Part shown: piece after piece, positions 57,512 to 64,000 of the stretch | How the letters are laid out: each line of letters begins with the position of its first letter | Position numbering within the stretch: the stretch's first letter is position 1 | Origin: Alcaligenaceae bacterium | GTDB lineage: Bacteria; Pseudomonadota; Gammaproteobacteria; Burkholderiales; Burkholderiaceae_B | Assembly (NCBI GenBank): GCA_029263615.1 | Contig: JAJUFT010000002.1 | Span: 1-64,000 of the forward strand | DNA length: 64,000 bases | Reading direction: 5' to 3' | Position numbers and translations under genes: made by a program | Notes under the pieces: generated by a model | Seen by the model: the letters and a program-made list of their open reading frames with translations, nothing else | Databases searched by the model: none | What the model was told of the DNA's origin: nothing

Positions 57512-59649
57512 TGTGCCAGCCTTGAAAGGTCGGCCACCTGGTTCATGCTGCGATGCAGCTGATTCAGGAGGGCCAGGCGATTCCGACGCACCGCCGGGTC
57601 GTCCACCATGATCATGACATCATTGAAGAAAGCGTCCACGGCACTGCGCGTTCCGGCCAGGGTGGCCAGGGCACCACTGAAATCACCGGCCTCGAACTGC
57701 TGCTGGGCTACCGGCGCCAGCTCGGCAATGCGGGCGGCCAGCGCGCTTTCGGCCGCTTCTGCGTACAGCGAGGGATCGGCCTCGCCGAGATCGCTGTCGG
57801 CCTTCTTCAGCAGGTTGGTGATGCGCTTGTTGGCGGCAGCGAGGCTCTCCGCCTCGGGCCGGCGCGCAAAATCGGCGCAGGCCTGGATGCGGCCGAGCAC
57901 CTGATGCAGGGGCGGCTGCAGGACCAGCACCGCGTCCACCACATTGCGATCGTGGGCGGCCAGCTGATTGCGGTAACGCTCGTAGATGAAGTTGGCGACG
58001 GCCTCGGCGGTGCCCTCGGCCAGGGTGCCGTCCTCGAAAGTGCCGGCGGTGAAGGCGAGGAGTTCTTCCAGACGCAGCGTGTCGTGATCGTTCAGGGCCA
58101 GCAGGCCGCCCGCGGCGAGTTGCTCCCAGGCGCTGATCAGCCCGAGGGCGGCGCGGCGCAGGCCGTAGGGGTCGCGTTCACCGGTGGGAACGAGTCCGAT
58201 GCCCCAGATGCCCATCAGCACTTCCAGGCGTTCCGCCATGAACAGTACGGCACAGGTGCGCGATGCCTCGGTGACGGGGGCGTCCAGCCGGATGCGATAT
58301 TGCTGGCGGATGGCTTCGACCACATCGGCGGCCTCGCCGTCCGCCTCGGCGTAGTAGGCCCCCATGATGCCTTGCAGCTCGGGGAATTCGCCCACCATGC
58401 TGGAGTTCAGATCGGCCTTGGCGAGCAGGGCGGCACGGTCGGCGCGATCGGCATCGGCGCCCAGCTGGGTCGCAATGTGCGCTGCGATGCGACGGATGCG
58501 TTCGACGCGCTGGCGCACCGAGCCCAGCTTGTTGTGGTAGACGCTGGCGGCCAGTTGCGGCACGCGGTCTTCCAGCCGCATGGCCCGGTCGGTTTCGAAG
58601 AAGAACTGGGCGTCGGCCAGGCGCGGACGCACCACGCGCTGATTGCCTTCGATGATGTGCGAGGGGTCGGCCACCCGCATATTGCTGACAATCAGGAAAC
58701 GGTGGGTCAGCTTGCCGGTGTTCGGCTCGAACAACGGGAAATACTTCTGGTTGAGCCGCATGGTGAGGATCAGGCATTCCGGCGGCACGCGCAGGAACTG
58801 CGGGTCGAATTCCCCGACGTACACGGTGGGGTGTTCCACCAGGGCCGTGACTTCATCCAGCAGGGCGTCGACTTCGGCGCCCTCGCCGATGGTGGCACCG
58901 AGCGTTTGCGCCTGCTTGTGCAGCTGTTGCAGGATGTCGGCGCGGCGGGTTTCGAAGCCGGCCATGACCTTGCCCTGCTCGAGCAGCTGGAGCTCGTAGC
59001 TTTCTGCGGAAGTGATGTCCAGCGTGCCCTCGGACATGAAACGGTGGCCTTCGGTGTGACGGCCGGCCTTGAGCCCGAGCGCGGCCACGGGAACGACCTC
59101 TTCGCCCCAGAGCGCGACCAGGCCGTGTGCGGGACGGACGAAGCGCACACTGGTGACACCGTCGGCGAGCTGGTAGCGCATGACCTTGGGAATGGGCAGC
59201 TGCGCAATGGCCTGTTCCAGCGCCTTCTGCAGGCCCGCTGGCAGCGATTCGCCGGCCGCCACGCCGCGGGCATACAGGACATCCTGCTTGCCGTCGGATT
59301 CAATGATGAGGTCATCCACCGATAGGTTTTCCAGCCCCTTGGCCTGCAGCTTCTTCAGCAGGGCAGGCGTCATCTCGCGCTCGGTGGTCAGGCCGACCTT
59401 CACGGGCATGAGCTTTTCGGTGAAATGCTGTTCGGGCGCCTGGCCCATTACCGCATCGAACACGGCAGCCAGACGACGCGGTGTGGCCAGCGGCCGCACG
59501 GTGCAGCCTTCCGCCAGCAGATGATGTTGCGCCAGCGAGGCGCGCAGCGATTCGGCAAAGGACTGCCCGAGCCGTTGCAGGGCTTTCGGGGGCAGTTCTT
59601 CGGTGAAGAGCTCCACCAGCAGGGGACGAGTACTGGGCTGCGAGGTCAT
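57508..59649 (-). CDS. glyS: Glycyl-tRNA synthetase beta subunit
   Basis: A 713-residue subunit of the tetrameric bacterial GlyRS. LLVELFTEELPPKALQRLG at the N-terminus, MRYQLADGVTSVRFVRPAHGLVAL and KADLNSSMVGEFPELQGIMG are conserved; an anticodon-binding domain fills the C-terminal 150 residues. Overlaps glyQ by 1 nt at its start. Confidence 0.96.
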   Translation of the reverse strand: MTSQPSTRPLLVELFTEELPPKALQRLGQSFAESLRASLAQHHLLAEGCTVRPLATPRRLAAVFDAVMGQAPEQHFTEKLMPVKVGLTTEREMTPALLKKLQAKGLENLSVDDLIIESDGKQDVLYARGVAAGESLPAGLQKALEQAIAQLPIPKVMRYQLADGVTSVRFVRPAHGLVALWGEEVVPVAALGLKAGRHTEGHRFMSEGTLDITSAESYELQLLEQGKVMAGFETRRADILQQLHKQAQTLGATIGEGAEVDALLDEVTALVEHPTVYVGEFDPQFLRVPPECLILTMRLNQKYFPLFEPNTGKLTHRFLIVSNMRVADPSHIIEGNQRVVRPRLADAQFFFETDRAMRLEDRVPQLAASVYHNKLGSVRQRVERIRRIAAHIATQLGADADRADRAALLAKADLNSSMVGEFPELQGIMGAYYAEADGEAADVVEAIRQQYRIRLDAPVTEASRTCAVLFMAERLEVLMGIWGIGLVPTGERDPYGLRRAALGLISAWEQLAAGGLLALNDHDTLRLEELLAFTAGTFEDGTLAEGTAEAVANFIYERYRNQLAAHDRNVVDAVLVLQPPLHQVLGRIQACADFARRPEAESLAAANKRITNLLKKADSDLGEADPSLYAEAAESALAARIAELAPVAQQQFEAGDFSGALATLAGTRSAVDAFFNDVMIMVDDPAVRRNRLALLNQLHRSMNQVADLSRLAQ

Positions 59650-60557
59650 TATGCGACCTCCAGGGCGGAACGGTTGGCCAGCATGGGAAATCCTAGTTTC
59701 TCGCGAGAATCGTAGTAGGCCTGGGCCACTGCGCGTGACAGATTGCGGATGCGGCCAATGTAAGCGGCGCGCTCGGTCACGCTGATGGCTCCACGGGCAT
59801 CCAGCAGGTTGAAGGTATGAGCCGCCTTGAGGGTGGCTTCGTAGGCGGGCAGGGCGAGCGGCACTTCGATCAGCCGCTTGGCCTCTGCTTCATAGTCATT
59901 GAAGTGAGCGAACAGCATGTCGGTCGAGGCGTGCTCGAAGTTGTAAGTGGACTGTTCGACCTCGTTCTGGTGGAACACATCGCCATAACGCACGGCGGTG
60001 CCGTCTGCGTGGTGGGTCCAGACCAGGTCATACACGCTTTCCACCCCTTGCAGGTACATGGCGAGACGTTCGAGACCGTAGGTGATTTCGCCGGTCGTCG
60101 GGTAACAATCCAAGCCACCGACCTGCTGGAAGTACGTGAACTGGGTCACTTCCATGCCGTTGAGCCAGACTTCCCAGCCCAGACCCCAGGCGCCCAGCGT
60201 GGGGTTTTCCCAGTCGTCTTCGACAAAGCGGATGTCGTGCACCTTGGGGTCGATGCCCAGCGCCACCAGCGAGCCCAGATAGAGATCGATGATCTCGGGC
60301 GGGGCGGGCTTGAGCACGACCTGATACTGATAATAGTGCTGCAGGCGGTTGGGGTTCTCGCCGTAGCGCCCGTCCTTGGGGCGGCGCGAAGGCTGGACAT
60401 AGGCGGCACGCCAGGGCTCAGGCCCGATGGCGCGCAGGAAGGTCGCCGTATGCGATGTCCCCGCGCCCACTTCCATGTCGTAAGGCTGGAGCAGTGCGCA
60501 GCCCTGCTTGTCCCAGTACTGCTGTAGTGTGAGGATGATCTGCTGAAAGGTGAGCAT
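59649..60557 (-). CDS. glyQ: Glycyl-tRNA synthetase alpha subunit
   Basis: A 302-residue class II catalytic subunit. [57 protein letters not shown] and [17 protein letters not shown] cover the active site. Start at ATG 60557 gives the standard N-terminus; an opening to 60800 is unsupported. The 257 nt upstream, shared with the divergent crotonase gene, show no other gene; TATGAT near 60710 is only a weak promoter hint. Confidence 0.96.
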   Translation of the reverse strand: MLTFQQIILTLQQYWDKQGCALLQPYDMEVGAGTSHTATFLRAIGPEPWRAAYVQPSRRPKDGRYGENPNRLQHYYQYQVVLKPAPPEIIDLYLGSLVALGIDPKVHDIRFVEDDWENPTLGAWGLGWEVWLNGMEVTQFTYFQQVGGLDCYPTTGEITYGLERLAMYLQGVESVYDLVWTHHADGTAVRYGDVFHQNEVEQSTYNFEHASTDMLFAHFNDYEAEAKRLIEVPLALPAYEATLKAAHTFNLLDARGAISVTERAAYIGRIRNLSRAVAQAYYDSREKLGFPMLANRSALEVA

Positions 60558-60814
60558 GAGGGTATAGGCCCGTTCAAGGCATGGTTGGCCGCAAAATCCT
60601 GTGATTTTAGCGCCTACGTCAAGGCGTGGGCTGCAGCGGGCAGCCGGAGCCGTTTGGCGGAGCCGGTACCGTGGGCGCGGCCCCGCGGCGGGCAGCCGAA
60701 GAATGGTCGTATGATATAGGGTTGTCCAAGCCTGCTGAGCCGGCCCTGCAGCACACCGGCCCGGAGTCCAGGCATCATCACTGCGGTTTCGCCGCCTCAT
60801 TCAAGGAAGCCCGT

Positions 60815-61582
60815 ATGTCAGAACTGGTCAAAGCCGAAGTCGTCGACAAGATTCTCGTCATCACCATCAATCGACCGGAGGCGCGCAACGCCGTCAACCT
60901 GGAAGCGGCCGAACAGCTGGCCGCCGCGCTGGACAGGCTCGATAACGACGATGCACTGGTGATCGGCGTGCTGACCGGTGCCGGCAACACCTTCTGTTCA
61001 GGCATGGACCTCAAGGCCTTCGCGGCCACCGGCCAGCGTCCGTATGTCGGCGACCGTGGTTTTGCAGGCATCTGCGAGCGTCCGCCGCGCAAGCCGTTGA
61101 TCGCGGCCGTGGAAGGCTACGCCCTGGCCGGCGGGTGCGAAATCGTGCTGTCATGCGACCTGGTGGTGGCCGCTTCGAACGCCACCTTCGGCGTGCCGGA
61201 GGTTAAGCGCGGGCTGGTTCCCGGTTCCGGCGGCATGGTGCGTCTGCCCTCGCGCATTCCCTATCACATTGCCATGGAGGCGGTGCTCACGGGCGACATG
61301 TTCCCCGCCGAACGTTTCCATCACTTTGGTCTGGTGAACCGCCTCACTGAGCCGGGCCAGGCACTGCAAGGTGCGCTGGCGCTGGCGCGCAGCATTGCCG
61401 CCAACGGCCCGCTGGCAGTCCAGACGGCCAAGCAGATCATTGCTGAATCCCGGAACTGGCGGCCTGCCGACATGTTCGATCTGCAGCGTCCGCGCATCGC
61501 CCATGTGTTCACGTCCGCCGACGCCAAGGAAGGTGCGACCGCCTTCGCCGAAAAGCGTCAACCCGTCTGGACCGGCAAATAA
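60815..61582 (+). CDS. Enoyl-CoA hydratase/isomerase family (crotonase) protein
   Basis: A 255-residue crotonase-fold protein. GAGNTFCSGMDLKAF forms the oxyanion region, EGYALAGGCEIVLSCDLVVA carries the first catalytic-position Glu and FGVPEVKRGLVPGSGGMVRLP the second, so hydratase activity is plausible. The exact acyl-CoA substrate is unknown. AAGGA lies 9 nt before ATG 60815. Next to the fumarase gene on the same strand. Confidence 0.9.
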   Translation: MSELVKAEVVDKILVITINRPEARNAVNLEAAEQLAAALDRLDNDDALVIGVLTGAGNTFCSGMDLKAFAATGQRPYVGDRGFAGICERPPRKPLIAAVEGYALAGGCEIVLSCDLVVAASNATFGVPEVKRGLVPGSGGMVRLPSRIPYHIAMEAVLTGDMFPAERFHHFGLVNRLTEPGQALQGALALARSIAANGPLAVQTAKQIIAESRNWRPADMFDLQRPRIAHVFTSADAKEGATAFAEKRQPVWTGK

Positions 61583-61614
61583 TTCCCCCTTTCCTCGTTT
61601 CCCGAGCTCAAGTC

Positions 61615-63144
61615 ATGACTACCCTGATCAAAGAAGACGATTTCATCCAGTCGATCGCCGATGCGGTCCAGTTCATCAGCTACTACCACCCGGCCGACTA
61701 CATTCAACATTTGGCGCGCGCCTACGAGCGTGAGCAGAACCCGGCGGCGAAGGATGCCATTGCCCAGATCCTGACCAACTCCCGCATGTGCGCGGAGGGC
61801 AAACGCCCCATCTGTCAGGACACCGGCATTGTCAACGTCTTCCTCAAGATCGGGATGGACGTCCGTTTCGACACCCGTCTGAGCATCCAGGAACTCTGCG
61901 ATGAGGGCGTGCGCCGCGGTTATCTGAACCCGGACAATCCGCTGCGGGCGTCGGTGCTTGCCGACCCCCTGTTCACCCGCAAGAACACGCGTGATAACAC
62001 CCCCTGTATCGTCAATGTGGAGCTTGTGCAGGGCGATCGCGTGGATGTCCAGGTCGCGGCGAAGGGCGGTGGCTCCGAGAACAAGACGAAGTTCGTCATG
62101 CTCAACCCCAGTGACTCGCTGGTGGACTGGGTGCTCAAGACGGTGCCGACCATGGGTGCCGGCTGGTGCCCGCCCGGCATGCTGGGCATCGGCGTCGGCG
62201 GCACGGCCGAGAAAGCCATGACCATGGCCAAGCAGGCCCTCATGGAAGACATCGACATGTTCGAACTGTTGCAGCGCGGCCCACAGAACAAGCTGGAAGA
62301 ACTGCGCATCGAGCTGTACGAAAAGGTCAACGCCCTGGGCATTGGCGCTCAAGGGCTGGGCGGCCTGACCACCGTGCTGGACGTGAAGATCAACACCTTC
62401 CCCACCCACGCGGCCTCCAAGCCCGTGGCCATGATCCCCAACTGCGCGGCGACCCGTCACGTGCATTTCGAACTGGATGGCTCCGGTCCGGCCGTCCTGA
62501 CGCCGCCGGCCATGTCCAATTGGCCGGACGTCAACTGGGCGCCCGACTACAACAAGTCCACTCAGGTGAACTTGGACACGCTGACGGCCGAAGAAGTTGC
62601 CAGCTGGAAACCCGGCCAGACGCTGCTGCTGTCGGGCAAGATGCTGACTGGCCGCGACGCCGCGCACAAGCGGATCCAGGACATGCTGGAGAAAGGCGAG
62701 CCACTGCCCGTGGACTTCACCAATCGCATCATCTACTACGTGGGGCCGGTCGATCCCGTGCGCGACGAAGTCGTGGGCCCCGCCGGCCCCACCACGGCCA
62801 CCCGCATGGATAAGTTCACGGACATGATGCTCGAGAAAACCGGCCTGATCGCCATGGTCGGCAAGGCCGAGCGCGGTCCGGTCGCCATCGAGTCCATTCG
62901 CAAGCACAAGTCTGCCTATCTGATGGCCGTGGGCGGTTCTGCCTATCTGGTCTCCAAGGCGATCCGCCATTCCCGCGTGGTCGCATTCGAGGACCTCGGC
63001 ATGGAAGCCATCTACGAGTTCGAGGTGAAAGACATGCCCGTGACCGTGGCGGTGGATGCCACCGGCGAGTCGGTGCACCAGACCGGTCCTGCACAGTGGA
63101 AGGCCCGCATCAGCGAGATGATCCCGCTGGTCGCGGCGAACTGA
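61615..63144 (+). CDS. Fumarate hydratase, class I (iron-sulfur)
   Basis: A 509-residue 4Fe-4S enzyme that hydrates fumarate to malate in the TCA cycle. Cys67 (PICQDTG), Cys185 (GWCPPGM) and Cys277 (IPNCAATRH) match the spacing of the cluster ligands in E. coli FumA. RHVHFELDGSGPA and GPTTATRMDKFTDMML belong to the alpha- and beta-type halves, here in one chain. The oxygen-labile class I type may be backed by a class II enzyme elsewhere. Confidence 0.94.
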   Translation: MTTLIKEDDFIQSIADAVQFISYYHPADYIQHLARAYEREQNPAAKDAIAQILTNSRMCAEGKRPICQDTGIVNVFLKIGMDVRFDTRLSIQELCDEGVRRGYLNPDNPLRASVLADPLFTRKNTRDNTPCIVNVELVQGDRVDVQVAAKGGGSENKTKFVMLNPSDSLVDWVLKTVPTMGAGWCPPGMLGIGVGGTAEKAMTMAKQALMEDIDMFELLQRGPQNKLEELRIELYEKVNALGIGAQGLGGLTTVLDVKINTFPTHAASKPVAMIPNCAATRHVHFELDGSGPAVLTPPAMSNWPDVNWAPDYNKSTQVNLDTLTAEEVASWKPGQTLLLSGKMLTGRDAAHKRIQDMLEKGEPLPVDFTNRIIYYVGPVDPVRDEVVGPAGPTTATRMDKFTDMMLEKTGLIAMVGKAERGPVAIESIRKHKSAYLMAVGGSAYLVSKAIRHSRVVAFEDLGMEAIYEFEVKDMPVTVAVDATGESVHQTGPAQWKARISEMIPLVAAN

Positions 63145-63162
63145 TCCGGCCTGCCGCCCGCA

Positions 63163-63196
63163 AAGCCCCTGCTTCCGCGTTACGGAAGCGGGGCTT
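63163..63196 (+). terminator. Hairpin after the fumarase gene
   Basis: AAGCCCC-T-GCTTCCG (63163-63177) pairs with CGGAAGCGGGGCTT (63183-63196) around CGTTA, with one bulged T. No T-run follows. A second hairpin, GGCGGGCC/GGCCCGCC at 63251-63271, lies just before the next ribosome site. Confidence 0.6.
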
Positions 63197-63288
63197 GCAG
63201 AAAAACGAATTCAAAAGTGCGTGGGCGGCTGGCACGATGAGGGCTTTACCGGCGGGCCGGGTGGGCCCGCCACTACCCAGGAAGCACC

Positions 63289-64000
63289 ATGACAACACAG
63301 GTTTATTCCGAATGGGTCGGGCGCAAGGAGACATACCCCGACAATCTTGACCCCGGCCATGTGCGTCAGGTCGCGCTGGCCTTGAATCAGCCGGCCCCCA
63401 TCGCCGGCGAACCGCTGCCGCATCTGTGGATCTGGGCGCATTTCGTGCGCGGTCAGGCCTATGACGAGCTGGGTCGTGACGGCCATCCTGCCCGAGGCAG
63501 CCTGCTGCCGCCGGTCGGCACGCGCAACCGCATGTGGGCGGGCAGTCGCGTGCGTTTCATCGAACCGTTGCGGGTGGGCACACCTGCCGAGCGTCAGTCC
63601 ACCATTCTGAAAATCGAAGAGAAACAGGGGCGGACCGGTACCTTGGTGTTCTTCACCGTCCAGCATGACTACCTTCAGGATGGCCGGCTTTGCGTGTCCG
63701 AAGAGCAGGACATCGTGTATCGCGACCCCTCGCCACCCAAGCTCGAGGGCAGCATTCCCGCGCCCGCGCGTGACTGGGGCGCCACGGTTGAGCCCAGCAC
63801 CGTCATGTTGTTCCGCTACTCGGCCGTGACTTTCAACGGCCATCGCATTCACTACGATCTGGATTACGTCACCAAGGTCGAAGGCTATCCGGGTCTCGTG
63901 GTACACGGGCCGCTGATTGCCACCCACATGGTGCAGGCCTGTGTGGACGCCAACCCGGGGCGGGAAGTCGCCAGCTTCCAGTTTCGCGGTTTGCGGCCGC
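63289..64000 (+). CDS. MaoC-like acyl-CoA hydratase (mesaconyl-C4-CoA hydratase type), truncated by the window end
   Basis: An open frame of at least 237 codons from ATG 63289 (AGGA 8 nt upstream) to the last base. The layout is double hot-dog: an N-terminal FAS1-like dehydratase half (YDELGRDGHPARGSLLPPV, then RMWAGSRVRFIEPLRVGTPAER) and the start of a second half with FRYSAVTFNGHRIHYDLDYV and YPGLVVHGPLIATHM. The latter motif, with Asn, His and HGP, matches the catalytic region of MaoC/R-hydratases. Mesaconyl-C4-CoA hydratase and itaconate-pathway enzymes have this form. The 3' end is missing. Confidence 0.85.
   Translation, partial: MTTQVYSEWVGRKETYPDNLDPGHVRQVALALNQPAPIAGEPLPHLWIWAHFVRGQAYDELGRDGHPARGSLLPPVGTRNRMWAGSRVRFIEPLRVGTPAERQSTILKIEEKQGRTGTLVFFTVQHDYLQDGRLCVSEEQDIVYRDPSPPKLEGSIPAPARDWGATVEPSTVMLFRYSAVTFNGHRIHYDLDYVTKVEGYPGLVVHGPLIATHMVQACVDANPGREVASFQFRGLRP

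Noticed and set aside
61558-63078. A 500-codon minus-strand open frame opposite the fumarase gene
   Set aside because: Shadow of a conserved class I fumarase; repeats of Gly, His and Gln typical of reversed GC-rich codons.

Overview
The window reads as a GC-rich betaproteobacterial chromosome, most likely Burkholderiales and Alcaligenaceae/Bordetella-like. The reasons are the 5S rRNA type, the gene orders rnpB-mraZ-dcw-lpxC-dciA-M23-secA and amgK-murU/lptD-surA-rsmA, and a fused MurE-MurF ligase of the kind known from Bordetella. Almost every gene is a housekeeping gene. No insertion sequence, prophage, CRISPR array or integration site was seen.

Layout. 1-136: 3' end of a 5S rRNA and its terminator (end of an rRNA operon). 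221-5459: a small membrane protein, a stand-alone SWIB protein, an M20 amidohydrolase, pyrC and an ABC-F ATPase, with a degenerate GC-rich repeat block between the last two. 5550-5948: RNase P RNA. 6106-23145: the division and cell-wall (dcw) cluster mraZ-rsmH-ftsL-ftsI-murE/F-mraY-murD-ftsW-murG-murC-ddl-ftsQ-ftsA-ftsZ. It begins with a clear promoter carrying four 10-nt MraZ-type operator repeats, and its genes overlap from rsmH to ddl. 23361-28791: lpxC, dciA (helicase loader, opposite strand), an M23 peptidase and secA. 28795-32552 (minus strand): mgtE, a second M20 amidohydrolase and suhB. 32570-37110: mnmC, a GH31-fold protein whose catalytic residues look lost, and tRNA-Lys(UUU), which belongs to the tRNA group MnmC modifies. 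37142-38771: exported peroxiredoxin, Blc-type lipocalin and a T4 endonuclease V-like UV-repair enzyme. 38924-43971: methionine (metNIQ) and glutamine (glnH-glnP-glnQ) ABC importers; glnP carries an in-frame TGA. 44019-51366: a coiled-coil membrane protein, the murU-amgK muramic-acid recycling pair, then lptD-surA-rsmA. 51369-54887: a fused SpmA-SpmB protein and a FadE-like protein with altered active-site motifs. 54934-60557 (minus strand): gloA, a YgjP-like peptidase, plsC, gmhB, glyS, glyQ. 60815-64000: a crotonase, class I fumarase and a truncated MaoC-type hydratase.

How the genes work together. The window concentrates envelope biogenesis: peptidoglycan precursor synthesis and septation (dcw), precursor recycling (AmgK-MurU), lipid A (LpxC), LPS heptose (GmhB), LPS export (LptD, with SurA as chaperone), phospholipid (PlsC) and protein secretion (SecA). 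The main anomalies are the nonsense codon and extra membrane segments in glnP, the probable pseudo-glycosidase between mnmC and tRNA-Lys, and the active-site-degenerate FadE homologue. All family calls come from reading motifs by eye; no database search was run.
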